Program-made: the position numbers and the translations under genes
In this document: in pieces, positions 1 to 8,669 of the stretch
Position numbering within the stretch: position 1 is the stretch's first letter
How the letters are laid out: each line of letters opens with the position of its first letter
Origin: Paenibacillus monticola
GTDB taxonomy: Bacteria > Bacillota > Bacilli > Paenibacillales > Paenibacillaceae
Length of the DNA: 64,000 nt
Assembly (NCBI RefSeq): GCF_009664975.1
Contig: NZ_WJXB01000002.1
Coordinates: 744,001-808,000 of the forward strand
Direction: 5' to 3'
Notes under the pieces: model-generated
What the model was told of the DNA's origin: nothing
Database searches by the model: none
What the model saw: only the letters and a program-made list of their open reading frames with translations

Positions 1-261
1 GACAATCTTAATATCGCTAATCTCATGTTCACCAAGCGTCACTTCAACCTTGATAACCCCTTCTTTACCTTGTGCTTCGCCAGTATACGTACCAGCTGTA
101 AAGGATAAGGCATCTGCTGCCGGTTTATCTGTCGGTTCCGATGTTTCTGCTGCAGTATCATTAACATTGTTAGTACCGTTACATCCACTCAGCATGGATA
201 CCATCAACAACAGACAAATAGAGAACATGAGTATTTTGTTGGCATTATTCTTCTTACGCAT
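1..261 (-). CDS. FMN-binding domain lipoprotein, N-terminal part (runs off the window)
   Basis: The first 87 codons are present and the C-terminus lies beyond base 1. The protein opens with a basic stretch and a hydrophobic segment ending in a lipobox, LSGC, with Cys27 as the likely lipidated residue, so it should be membrane-anchored on the outer face. A Thr/Asp/Ala-rich linker follows, and from about residue 56 the segment GTYTGEAQGKEG then VKVEV-type strands resembles the start of the FMN_bind domain, in which FMN is bound covalently to a later Ser/Thr that is outside the window. The Shine-Dalgarno AGGGGG lies about 8 nt before the ATG. The family call rests on a short segment only. A role in extracellular electron transfer is inference. 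Confidence 0.6.
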   Translation of the reverse strand, partial: MRKKNNANKILMFSICLLLMVSMLSGCNGTNNVNDTAAETSEPTDKPAADALSFTAGTYTGEAQGKEGVIKVEVTLGEHEISDIKIV

Positions 262-434
262 TCTTTTTTTCCCCCTGTTTATAATATAGCTATAACCTGT
301 TGATTACGTGAACATTTTCACAATATTCAGCGTACTCCCTCAACATTAATAAATAGGCTATACGCTGCAGTATAAACATTGGTGCAACACCAATGTCAAT
401 GCACAATTATTGGCCCGCACCAAGTTGCTGGAAC

Positions 435-478
435 AAGAACAGCCCATTCCATGATTGCTTATGGAATGGGCTGTTCTT
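435..478 (-). terminator. Inverted repeat after the GH8 gene
   Basis: An 18-bp nearly perfect stem (435-452 paired with 461-478, arms with AGAACAGCCCATTCC) and a short loop lies 25 nt beyond the GH8 stop codon. The T-tract on the minus strand is poor, so it may act as a factor-assisted terminator or mRNA 3'-end stabiliser. Confidence 0.55.
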
Positions 479-502
479 TGTAACTCAACTTTGAACTATA
501 AC

Positions 503-1732
503 TTAATAGGCCCACCAATTACCGGACATCAGAATTAGCGAAAACAACTTAATACTGTCTTCATAATAACCTTCCGTAGTGCTGTTCGCCGTGTGGCTCC
601 AGAGCGAATTTAGCCAGCTTTGGTTAGTCGATGAGGTCATTGCGCTGACCCCAAATGGAGCATAGAAGGCTCCGCTGTTATAACTTCCGAACAAGGTTCC
701 GTTCAGTTTGTAGCCGTCTTTGATGTTGCTTGGGGTGCTGCTTACTTTGGTCTTAATCCAGCTATTCAACTGATTGAGCTGAGTAAGCGCCCGGGTATCC
801 CCTGTAATTAAATAATCAGTCGTAATTCGCCAAGGGGTGCGGCAGGAATTATAATTATAGTTGCCGTCATTTGCATCCTCCAGGAAATTAGCCGCTGCTG
901 GCTTGTAGACTCCACCTGAGTAAACAACGAAATCTGGCAGCAATCCGGTGCTGGAGCTATAGCCGGTATAGAGGCTATTGATAATCGTGTATGTCTTATC
1001 AACAACATTCTTCCAGCGAATGTCTCCTGTGGCCTGTTGGAAGGCCTTTAAATGATTGAGCATGAAATCCGAAGGTCGTGTAGCCGTATTGTATGCGCCA
1101 CTATCCGCCCAGTCCCCAAGACGGATGGTCCACTGGGTCTGGTTAATTTCACTATCCATGATTGCATTGATAATATTCTTGGCAGCCTGCAGATAATTAA
1201 TAACACCACTGCTTCCCCACTGCTTGTCCGCAAGCAGCAACGAGAAGGCAATATCCATATCGCCGTCTGTAGCTGAATCCTCGCCTTCAATATTTTGAAA
1301 GCTGCTATTTTGCTTCCAAGACATCAAGTATTCGTTGATCGCACTCGGATGAGCAATGTAATAATTGTAGAGACCATCATAATAAGCTTGGGCACTGCTG
1401 TCATAACCGGCCATCAAAACAGTGAACAACATCCCATAACCATGCGCTTCAGATACTGTTTCCCCATCCGAATTATATTTGACGTAGTATTTTCCAGTTC
1501 CTGCTGGTTTCAGATACCCTGCCTTCCATTCGTTCCATTTTGTCTTAACCGAGTTGTCCATACTGGTCTGTGTTACATTATTGGGCTTAATAGATTCGCT
1601 AGTATAAGTAGTATGCTGCGGGAATGGTTTATTCACTGCTGCAAATGCGGAACCTGCTGGAAGGATAATTATCGCCATACATAATAGCACAAGAGTCTTC
1701 CAACCTACTAAATGAGACATATATCTTTTCAT
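503..1732 (-). CDS. Secreted glycoside hydrolase family 8 (endoglucanase/chitosanase/lichenase type)
   Basis: This 409-residue secreted glycanase cleaves internal beta-1,4 links in glucan or chitosan. A signal peptide (basic N-terminus, hydrophobic core, AFA-A cleavage near residue 31) leads into the GH8 (alpha/alpha)6 barrel. The complete PROSITE-type GH8 signature is readable at residues 154-172, from ATDGDMDIA to the final W. Glu95 in SEAHGYGM is the expected general acid. The position that holds the base Asp in subfamily GH8a appears to be Asn here (NSCRTPWR), which points to subfamily GH8b, the Bacillus chitosanase/lichenase type with a Glu base in a preceding loop. The Shine-Dalgarno AGAGGTG is good. 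A cre-like palindrome lies 24 bp upstream of the start. Substrate cannot be settled from sequence alone. Confidence 0.93.
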   Translation of the reverse strand: MKRYMSHLVGWKTLVLLCMAIIILPAGSAFAAVNKPFPQHTTYTSESIKPNNVTQTSMDNSVKTKWNEWKAGYLKPAGTGKYYVKYNSDGETVSEAHGYGMLFTVLMAGYDSSAQAYYDGLYNYYIAHPSAINEYLMSWKQNSSFQNIEGEDSATDGDMDIAFSLLLADKQWGSSGVINYLQAAKNIINAIMDSEINQTQWTIRLGDWADSGAYNTATRPSDFMLNHLKAFQQATGDIRWKNVVDKTYTIINSLYTGYSSSTGLLPDFVVYSGGVYKPAAANFLEDANDGNYNYNSCRTPWRITTDYLITGDTRALTQLNQLNSWIKTKVSSTPSNIKDGYKLNGTLFGSYNSGAFYAPFGVSAMTSSTNQSWLNSLWSHTANSTTEGYYEDSIKLFSLILMSGNWWAY

Positions 1733-1755
1733 AATTACACCTCTCTTCTTTGATA

Positions 1756-1773
1756 TTTGTAATCGATTACAAA
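1756..1773. promoter_or_regulatory. cre-like / LacI-family operator upstream of GH8 gene
   Basis: A perfect 18-bp palindrome with centre TAATCGATTA is flanked by TTTG and CAAA. It matches the catabolite-responsive element consensus WTGNAARCGNWWWCAW at all but one position (T for R). It lies 24 bp before the GH8 start codon, a typical roadblock or promoter-overlapping place for CcpA or a LacI-family repressor. Confidence 0.6.
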
Positions 1774-1960
1774 AAAGAATATTTAGGCCTGCTTTCTATC
1801 CACCTCCTTGAAGAAAGGCTGATACACCAGTAAAGTAGGGTTTCTAGCTACAGTTGCGTCAAAACGCATGTTCATCAATTAGAGTTAATTTGGATTATTT
1901 GTAAAATTATATGCATATGACGCATCTTCACTATATTCTCTCACTCTAGTACCTGTCAAG

Positions 1961-2001
1961 AAAAAAAGCATCTGCTCTTCCAATAAGGAATGAACAGATG
2001 C
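1961..2001 (-). terminator. Intrinsic terminator of the MerR-family gene
   Basis: The stem GCATCTG/CAGATGC (1968-1974 with 1995-2001) is followed on the minus strand by seven T residues (1961-1967). It sits directly after the stop codon of the upstream MerR gene. Confidence 0.75.
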
Positions 2002-2005
2002 GATT

Positions 2006-2815
2006 CTAAATCGGGATATTCACTTCTAAATAAGTTGTGCTTTCCCCCTCTACTTTTTCGGTAAGAATGATCTTCCCGACTATATCTCCTGCAATTGAGT
2101 ATTGATGTTCATTTAGATAATCCAGCATAAATTGCAGGGATTCTCGCCTGATATATTCTTCACCAGAGGAGGCAATGATAGACGATACACATGTAGTAGG
2201 GCTAATATATTCCACGTTCTCGTCCATTTCAACATTAAGTTTATGTACCTCATCTTCATACAAACTGAGTCCCCAGCTATAATCAAAGCATGTATTATCT
2301 TTGGATACAAACTCACAATTCTCAATTCTGAAGGAGTAAAAAGAAAACGGAAGCATATTCATCCACTTATTTACCGTATCTTTCAAATAATCATTGATCA
2401 ACAAATCATTCTTATCGGTTTGTCTCAAGCGATAAATTCCCGGTACATTCTTAAGTGTACATGTATTTAATGATCCTTCAATCTTCTTGAACTCATTATT
2501 AATTTCAATCATCTTATGAAGCAGCATTGTACTTTTCTTGATTTCTTCCTCCAGGTTCATCTGTGTTTCTTGAAATTTCTCGATGATATGTTCTGAAGAA
2601 GCATCCTTGATGAGCAAGGCCACATCCTGCAACGGAATCTGCATGCTCCTATACCATCTGCTCATTAGCAAATCCCTGGCGTCCAAATCATCAAAATATC
2701 GGTAATTATTGCTATTATCTTTTATCGGTCTGACGATGTCATGTTTCTCATATAATCTCAGCGTGTCTGAGGTCACACCTAGTATTGAGGCGAATTCACC
2801 TATGCAATATTTCAA
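2006..2815 (-). CDS. MerR-family transcriptional regulator with C-terminal ligand-binding domain
   Basis: This 269-residue protein begins with a MerR winged helix-turn-helix (residues 1-70: IGEFASILGV, then TLRLYEKHDIV and the YRYFDDLD wing). A coiled dimerisation helix (about 75-120) and a C-terminal domain of about 140 residues resembling GyrI/BmrR-type effector-binding modules follow. The start is TTG at 2815, chosen because AGAGGGGG lies at good spacing before it. Upstream (about 2844-2865) is an imperfect dyad with core GGGC-N3-GCCC that could be its own operator. No partner gene is adjacent on the same strand, so the regulated target is unknown. It is a distant paralogue of the MerR gene at 22152. 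Confidence 0.85.
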   Translation of the reverse strand: MKYCIGEFASILGVTSDTLRLYEKHDIVRPIKDNSNNYRYFDDLDARDLLMSRWYRSMQIPLQDVALLIKDASSEHIIEKFQETQMNLEEEIKKSTMLLHKMIEINNEFKKIEGSLNTCTLKNVPGIYRLRQTDKNDLLINDYLKDTVNKWMNMLPFSFYSFRIENCEFVSKDNTCFDYSWGLSLYEDEVHKLNVEMDENVEYISPTTCVSSIIASSGEEYIRRESLQFMLDYLNEHQYSIAGDIVGKIILTEKVEGESTTYLEVNIPI

Positions 2816-2905
2816 TCTGTTCCCCCTCTTTCCTATTTTAATGATATAGGGCCTTGCCCAGATATGATATGAGTTATTTTACGTCAATTGTAATGCCAAC
2901 AACGC

Positions 2906-2966
2906 AAAAGACCACTTTCTAAGAAAACGGATCATCGTGCTCCGCCTAATCAGAAAGTGGTCTTTT
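2906..2966 (-). terminator. Inverted repeat after the dinG-like gene
   Basis: Perfect 15-bp arms (AAAAGACCACTTTCT and its complement, 2906-2920 with 2952-2966) sit just past the helicase stop codon, with a short T run on either strand. The loop is long (31 nt). Confidence 0.6.
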
Positions 2967-2975
2967 ATATAGTTA

Positions 2976-4931
2976 CTAGTTACGCTGCCCAGCTAGGAGT
3001 TGCAGTTGAATCCCTTTCGGCAATACAGAGGTAATATACTCATGTACCGGATGCTCTCCGTCCTCTTCTGCCAGTACGGTTACAATTCCATGGTCTTCAC
3101 TGGTACGAATCAGACGACCCATACCTTGCTTCAGCCGCAGCAGCATATAGGGCAGGTCTACATCCTCAAACGGAGACGTTGTCTCCGAGCGCTTGGCCAT
3201 AAACACAGGGTCCAGCGGAGGATACGGCAGCGACCAGATAATAACGTTGGAGAGTGATGGACCGGGTATATCAAGCCCCTCCCACAAAGTAACAGCACAG
3301 AGTACACTATGTTCATCCCGTTGAAATGCCGAGATTAAATAACTAATCTCCTGATCTCCTTCATAGAGGAAGGAATACTTCCCACTTTCCGGTCTAAGCA
3401 GACATTCCTGCTTAAACAAGAAGAGTTCCTCACGTGTACGGAATAGTAGCAGCGCTCTGCCTTCCGTCCGTTCAATGAGCTTCATGGAAATTTCGATCTT
3501 TTCCGCAAAGTCACCTGTCAACGGCTCTGGCACATAAACATCCATCTGACTGCCATAATCATAGGGTGAATCTACCGAGAATGACAGGTAGTTCTTTACA
3601 CCCAAGCCTTCTCTTAAATATTCAAATGATTTATCGACCGATAAGGTGGCAGAGGAGAATACAATCGGCATATTTTGGCTAAACATACTTTCAAGAACCT
3701 CTTTCACATCACGCGGCATCACAAACAACGACACGCCATCACTATCTTCCGTCGCCCAACAGATCAATGCTCCTGAATCTTCAAATAACTTCAGGGCAAC
3801 TTCCATCATCTCAAGGCGCTCTTCCACAATCCGCAATTGATAATCATCCAGCGTGTATAGCTCGCTTTCAAACACCAATTCTTCCTCAATGGAAGCAATA
3901 ATAGTGCGCATGCGATGCACATCACGCAATAAACGCTCATTCAATTCAATACTCATCCGATCTGATCCCGGAATACTATGACTTTGGCGGCGAATGCTAT
4001 CGAACATAATCTCACTTTGTTCAATCGCTTCATCAATAAGCATAGCCAGCGCCTCACGGATGTCATTCTTCAGTAGACGGGAGATGAGTTCTTCAAATAC
4101 AACATGCTTTATTTTATAACCCAATGCCTTCATAGCCGCTGATTCGAGCAAATGTCCTTCATCAAATACAACTGCACAATGATCCGGCAGAAGGGGAATT
4201 TGACCTTCCCGCTTACGTGCTTCATAAGTCCACACATGCTCCATATAATAATCGTGAGAACAAATAACCAGATCACCAGCCTTACGATAATGATCACGTG
4301 AGAGTGTCTGACCGCAGCGGTGGCGCACATCACAGGTAAAGCAATCCTGAAACGAATCCCAATTGATTTTGTTCCACTGTTCGTCATTCAAATCTGAATA
4401 ATCCCTACGGTCGCCATAAGCATGGAACTCCTGCAGCGCTGCATGAGAGTGCACGAAATCCGGCAAGGTCTCATATAAGTCCTCCAGTGGCAAGCTCTCG
4501 TCATCGTTGTTTCGAGCCTGATCCAGCTTCTTTAAACACATATAATGATCCGGTGATTTGGCAAGTCTGGCGTCAATCTCCATATTCAAGTGCCGCGAAA
4601 GTTTGGCAATATCTCCTTCAGGCTTTACAAGCTGTTCAATCAACGACTCATCTGCGCAGGCGATAATAGCCGGTTTACCGGTATAACGTGCATAACAGAT
4701 GCTGTATAGTAAATAAACCAAGGTTTTACCGGTTCCAACACCTGCCTCGGCAAAAATGGTCTTCTTATCTGCAAAAGCCCGTTCTAGCTGATAGGCCATA
4801 TAAATCTGTTCATCACGGACTTCAAAACCTGCCTTAGGGAGGATTTCATAGAACACTTCTCCAACCCATTCACCCACCTGCTCGATAAAAGGTTTGGTAC
4901 GATCATACTCAAAAGGATACTGTTTCGCCAA
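2976..4931 (-). CDS. dinG: DinG/XPD-family ATP-dependent DNA helicase
   Basis: This is a superfamily 2 helicase of the DinG/XPD/YoaA type, about 651 residues. Walker A is AGVGTGKT, the Walker B box is DEGH (VFDEGH), and a Cys cluster (CFTC, then RHRCGQ) matches the position of the XPD-type 4Fe-4S domain. C-terminal helicase motifs include FSSATLS and GMGRLIR. There is no N-terminal exonuclease domain, unlike Bacillus DinG of about 900 residues, so it is closer to the short YpvA type. The start is TTG at 4931, because GGAGG lies 8 nt before it. An ATG at 4958 would add nine residues but has no ribosome-binding site. A role in resolving R-loops or damaged DNA is inferred from the family. Confidence 0.88.
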   Translation of the reverse strand: MAKQYPFEYDRTKPFIEQVGEWVGEVFYEILPKAGFEVRDEQIYMAYQLERAFADKKTIFAEAGVGTGKTLVYLLYSICYARYTGKPAIIACADESLIEQLVKPEGDIAKLSRHLNMEIDARLAKSPDHYMCLKKLDQARNNDDESLPLEDLYETLPDFVHSHAALQEFHAYGDRRDYSDLNDEQWNKINWDSFQDCFTCDVRHRCGQTLSRDHYRKAGDLVICSHDYYMEHVWTYEARKREGQIPLLPDHCAVVFDEGHLLESAAMKALGYKIKHVVFEELISRLLKNDIREALAMLIDEAIEQSEIMFDSIRRQSHSIPGSDRMSIELNERLLRDVHRMRTIIASIEEELVFESELYTLDDYQLRIVEERLEMMEVALKLFEDSGALICWATEDSDGVSLFVMPRDVKEVLESMFSQNMPIVFSSATLSVDKSFEYLREGLGVKNYLSFSVDSPYDYGSQMDVYVPEPLTGDFAEKIEISMKLIERTEGRALLLFRTREELFLFKQECLLRPESGKYSFLYEGDQEISYLISAFQRDEHSVLCAVTLWEGLDIPGPSLSNVIIWSLPYPPLDPVFMAKRSETTSPFEDVDLPYMLLRLKQGMGRLIRTSEDHGIVTVLAEEDGEHPVHEYITSVLPKGIQLQLLAGQRN

Positions 4932-5228
4932 CAAGCCTACCTCCAATATTAAGATCATGCACTTCTATCATGTCATGAAAGATTATCAACCAACAGGAAA
5001 AACTTAATTATCTCACAAATTCGATATAAACACAAATTCATTCTGTGTTTATAATAATATAAATTACATTAGTGCATTGCTGCTTTCCACTCCTAAGTTT
5101 TCTTAGGTATAAAGAGTTAATATTGTTGTATTATTTTCACTCTACTTATATATTGGTATTATAGTTATAAGCCTTTTGGCCCAAATTAGCTGACCAAATG
5201 ACTACAACCACTTAAGAGGTGTTATAAA

Positions 5229-6887
5229 TTGGGCCTAATTCCATGGATTGACTTGGCGTTGTGTTTGCTTTTATTTGTGCTCTTTGTTTATGTATTTGCG
5301 TCTGTAACCATTACTAACCTACATAAAGCTTATCTAGTTTTTCACTTCTCCATGATGTTATGGCCTTTCTGCCAGTTTGCAATTAAAACAACTGACAATC
5401 CACGGTTTCAATTATTTTACGTAAAGCTCGCTTTTGTCGATACGTCTCTGCTGGCTATTGGATGGCTTCTGTTCACCATTTTCCTCACGGGTCATTCTTC
5501 ATTTCTACGAAGAAAAATTTCCTTACTACTGTTTATTCCTGCTCTATTAGTAGCGCTCGGTGTAATATTCAATCCCAACGGCTGGTTCGTTCAACCTGTG
5601 TACGGTACGTATATCCAGAGAACTTACGGTCCTCTTTTCTGGTTTCATATCACCATGTTGATAGCTTATGTAGTGGTTTCGCTCTATATTATGTATTTAG
5701 CTTTGGTATCCGATAAAGCACTCCGTATCAAAAAGCAAATCAAACGCGTGCTTCAAGGCATTATGGTGATGACAGCATTCATCTTGTCGGACATCATCCT
5801 CAATGTGGGGTTATCCCGTTTCCTACCAGTTATTCCAGGATTCACATCTTTTGGCATTCTATTATCTGCCGTCTTTTTTATCATTGCCATTCATCGTGAT
5901 AAAGTATTTGATATTGTGACCATCGCTCATCAGGACATTTTTGACACGATCGCGATTGGGATTCTGGTGATTGATGATAATGACACCGTTATAGAAATAA
6001 ATCATTCACTGCTACCCTATGTCCAATTGAAATTAGGTGACCGCTTCCATATCGAAGCTATTCTTCCCAAGAACTCTGACAAAAGAGAGCTATTCCTCGA
6101 ATCTTACCGGAATCAACCGCTAGAAAGAACAGAAACGGAACTAATATATGAGGGGAATTTAATGCCAGTCCATGTCAATATTCAGGTTGCTCCGATTATG
6201 GTTAGCGGTTTAAGGGTTGGACGAATTATCACATTCCAGGATAGAAGTGAGCTTCGCCGTCTCATCGATGAGACTAGTAATCAGAACCAAATTCTGCAAG
6301 TCCGTAATCAATCTTTAATTGGAATTCAGACTGAGCTTTTTCAAACCAATCAGAAACTAGAACAGATGGCGATAACCGACAGTTTGACTGGTTGTTATAA
6401 TCGTCATTACTTGACCCAACAGCTGGAGCAGGAAGTTATGAAGAACATGAATTTCCAAATCCCGTTTGCGATCCTTCTCTTAGATATCGATTATTTTAAA
6501 CTAGTCAATGATAGTTACGGCCACTTGGTAGGTGATGAAGTGATATGCAGCACGGTGGAAGCCATCAAGCTGGCTCTGCGGCGGACTGACATTCTAGCTC
6601 GTTATGGCGGAGAGGAATTTATTATATATTTACCCAATACGAATCAAACACAGGCTACCATCTTGGCTGAGCGCGTCAAATCGGCAGTCGAATCCAATAA
6701 AATGATCATCCCTAATATAGCTACATCTATATCCATTACGATAAGTATGGGATTGTTGTCCATTACTACCTTTGCCGTTGAAAATCCACAGAATTCATAC
6801 TTAAATGAGTTATATGAATCTGTAGACAAAGCCTTATACCAGGCCAAAAAAGAAGGTCGCAACCGAATTGTTAGTATCTCCAAATAA
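5229..6887 (+). CDS. Membrane diguanylate cyclase: 7TM sensor - PAS - GGDEF
   Basis: This 552-residue c-di-GMP synthase has about seven or eight hydrophobic helices in residues 1-225, like the 7TM N-terminus of some histidine kinases. A PAS-like domain (about 235-345) and a short coiled coil (about 345-380) follow, then a GGDEF domain. The active-site motif is GGEEF at 460-464, preceded by DIDYFKLVND. The RxxD inhibitory I-site is intact (RRTD, five residues before GGEEF), so product inhibition is expected. The start is TTG at 5229 with AGAGGTG upstream. The 270 bp before it hold divergent promoters for this gene and the helicase, and I see no operator there. The signal sensed is unknown. Confidence 0.9.
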   Translation: MGLIPWIDLALCLLLFVLFVYVFASVTITNLHKAYLVFHFSMMLWPFCQFAIKTTDNPRFQLFYVKLAFVDTSLLAIGWLLFTIFLTGHSSFLRRKISLLLFIPALLVALGVIFNPNGWFVQPVYGTYIQRTYGPLFWFHITMLIAYVVVSLYIMYLALVSDKALRIKKQIKRVLQGIMVMTAFILSDIILNVGLSRFLPVIPGFTSFGILLSAVFFIIAIHRDKVFDIVTIAHQDIFDTIAIGILVIDDNDTVIEINHSLLPYVQLKLGDRFHIEAILPKNSDKRELFLESYRNQPLERTETELIYEGNLMPVHVNIQVAPIMVSGLRVGRIITFQDRSELRRLIDETSNQNQILQVRNQSLIGIQTELFQTNQKLEQMAITDSLTGCYNRHYLTQQLEQEVMKNMNFQIPFAILLLDIDYFKLVNDSYGHLVGDEVICSTVEAIKLALRRTDILARYGGEEFIIYLPNTNQTQATILAERVKSAVESNKMIIPNIATSISITISMGLLSITTFAVENPQNSYLNELYESVDKALYQAKKEGRNRIVSISK

Positions 6888-6892
6888 AACAA

Positions 6893-6955
6893 AAACTAAC
6901 CGACCTGTAGCCTAAAAAAACGGGCTACGCGTCAGTTAGTTCCATGATTTTTTCT
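6893..6955 (+). terminator. Strong bidirectional terminator between GGDEF and marR genes
   Basis: A long stem (AACTAAC...GTAGCC paired with GGCTAC...GTTAGTT) with an A-rich loop is followed by a T tract at 6947-6953. It lies between two convergent genes and can serve both. Confidence 0.8.
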
Positions 6956-6964
6956 TATCCCTTA

Positions 6965-7396
6965 TTATTGTTTGACATGGAGCATGTCTTGCAGCAGCTG
7001 CACTACTTCTTTTTCGGGAAAAGCCGCCACTAGAATCTCTTTAACTGTCCCTTGTGCTTTGTCGATCTTGTCTTGACCTATTGAGGTCAAAGAAGTATAG
7101 ATGCTTCTGCGATCATCATCACAGACAGTTCTTTCTAAGGCTCCACAACCCTTAGCTTCAAAGCGGCTCACAAGTCGAGATACGGCACTCTGGCTTAAGC
7201 CCACCATCGACTCCAGTTGCTGCAGTTTCAGCTTCTTCTCTGATGCCTCAGACAGAAACAGTAGCAAATAAAATTCCTTCAAAGACAAGTCATGTCTCTC
7301 TTGCAGCTTCGTTTCCAAGGCATTGGCAACGTTCATTTGTATATGTGTCAAAGTCAACCAGTTTGTTATAAGGTTACGTTCAAGGTCATCCTTCAT
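6965..7396 (-). CDS. MarR-family transcriptional regulator
   Basis: A 143-residue winged-helix regulator. The MarR core is visible: LKLQQLESMVGLSQSAVSRLV as helix-turn-helix, then the wing with DDDRRSIYTSLTSIG. It lies 85 bp downstream of the old yellow enzyme gene on the same strand. The pair is likely co-transcribed or co-regulated, with the MarR protein as the probable repressor of the enzyme in response to an electrophile or oxidant (inference from similar pairs). No Cys typical of OhrR redox sensing is found in the N-terminal helix. The two Cys residues present (KGCGALERTVCD) flank the wing, so a redox role cannot be excluded. Confidence 0.88.
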   Translation of the reverse strand: MKDDLERNLITNWLTLTHIQMNVANALETKLQERHDLSLKEFYLLLFLSEASEKKLKLQQLESMVGLSQSAVSRLVSRFEAKGCGALERTVCDDDRRSIYTSLTSIGQDKIDKAQGTVKEILVAAFPEKEVVQLLQDMLHVKQ

Positions 7397-7481
7397 CTCA
7401 GTATTCCTTTCTCAGGCGTAAGTCCTACGATGAATTTTATTAATCTTTCCTTATCCCATTATAACACTGGCCGCTGTTCTC

Positions 7482-8519
7482 TTATCTCTTTATTCTTGGA
7501 AATCCCTGTTCATACTGTTTAGGAAGTCCAGCATCTTTATCAAGTTGTACTCCAGCCTCCAAAGTCCAATATGGATTTCTTAACATTCCTCGTCCAATGG
7601 CAACAAGATCTGCTTCATCATTGCCAATCACGGCATTGGCGAGTGTTGGATCATCCAATCTACCTACCGCAATAACCGGAACATTCAAGCTGTACTTGAT
7701 TTCTCTAGCCAACGGGACTTGATAGCCCGCATGCGTGCCTGGTTTTCCTGCAGCAGCAATTGGACCTTCTCCACCTGCACTAATATGAAAAATATCTGCG
7801 CCAGCGTCTTTATACACTTTGCTGAATTCCAGACTCTCGTTAATTCCATAACCGCCCTCTACATATTCCTTAGCAGAAACACGCATGATCAAAGGCATAC
7901 CTGCTGGCATTTCGCTCTTAGCCGCCAGAATAACTTCTTTCCCGAACAAGGTTAAGTCCTGTCCATATTCATCCGTTCTATGGTTAGTCAGTGGTGAATG
8001 GAATTGGTGAATAAGGTAACCATGCGCACCATGAAGCTCAATCACATCTAATCCGGCTTGTATAGCACGTTTCACACCCAGGCGATATTTCTCTACCATT
8101 GTCTTCACTTCTTCAGTCGTTAATTCCTTTGGAGTCTTGGAGTCCGAGTTAAAAGCAATCGCCGATGGGGCTACCGGTATTGCAGCATCTTCAGCTTTAC
8201 GCCCTGCATGGGCAATTTGGATGCCCACTTTGGCGCCGTAAGAATGACACGCGTCAATAATTCTAGCCAATGCGGGGATCTGCTCATCAGACCAAATTCC
8301 AAGATCATAATCAGTAATGCGGCCATCCGGTTCTACATCTGTCATCTCAATAATAATTAACCCAGCCCCACCAATAGCTCGGCTCACATAATGGTTATAA
8401 TGCCAATCCGTGGCTATTCCATCTTTATTAGTAACTGAATATTGACACATTGGAGGCATAACCACGCGGTTCTTCAGCTTCAAATCCTTCAATTCATAGG
8501 GGGTAAATAAATCCTTCAT
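7482..8519 (-). CDS. namA: NADPH dehydrogenase NamA / YqjM-type old yellow enzyme
   Basis: This 345-residue FMN-dependent ene-reductase reduces activated C=C bonds of enones and nitro compounds with NADPH. The TIM barrel starts KLKNRVVMPPMCQYS, where Cys25 and Tyr27 correspond to the YqjM Cys/Tyr pair that tunes FMN potential and binds substrate. The HGAHGYLIHQF segment supplies the two His residues, and GRGMLRNPYW the C-terminal phosphate-binding region. Length equals Bacillus YqjM (338) within a few residues. A MarR gene follows, and an imperfect palindrome sits 26 bp upstream. The role is probably detoxification of electrophiles. Confidence 0.93.
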   Translation of the reverse strand: MKDLFTPYELKDLKLKNRVVMPPMCQYSVTNKDGIATDWHYNHYVSRAIGGAGLIIIEMTDVEPDGRITDYDLGIWSDEQIPALARIIDACHSYGAKVGIQIAHAGRKAEDAAIPVAPSAIAFNSDSKTPKELTTEEVKTMVEKYRLGVKRAIQAGLDVIELHGAHGYLIHQFHSPLTNHRTDEYGQDLTLFGKEVILAAKSEMPAGMPLIMRVSAKEYVEGGYGINESLEFSKVYKDAGADIFHISAGGEGPIAAAGKPGTHAGYQVPLAREIKYSLNVPVIAVGRLDDPTLANAVIGNDEADLVAIGRGMLRNPYWTLEAGVQLDKDAGLPKQYEQGFPRIKR

Positions 8520-8544
8520 AATCTCTCTCCTTTTTATATATTAC

Positions 8545-8560
8545 ATGTATGCTCATGCAT
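8545..8560. promoter_or_regulatory. Imperfect palindrome upstream of namA, candidate MarR operator
   Basis: ATGTATG-CT-CATGCAT has 7-bp arms with one mismatch and sits 26 bp before the namA start. Its size and place suit the neighbouring MarR regulator. This is inference only. Confidence 0.35.
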
Positions 8561-8669
8561 TTAAATATATAGAACAAAAAGGCTTCTGTCAACTATAAAG
8601 AAGCAACAATGGTGGAATTACGTTATGGTATAATTTAGTTGTCCGAATATATAAGGAGTGTTATTCATT

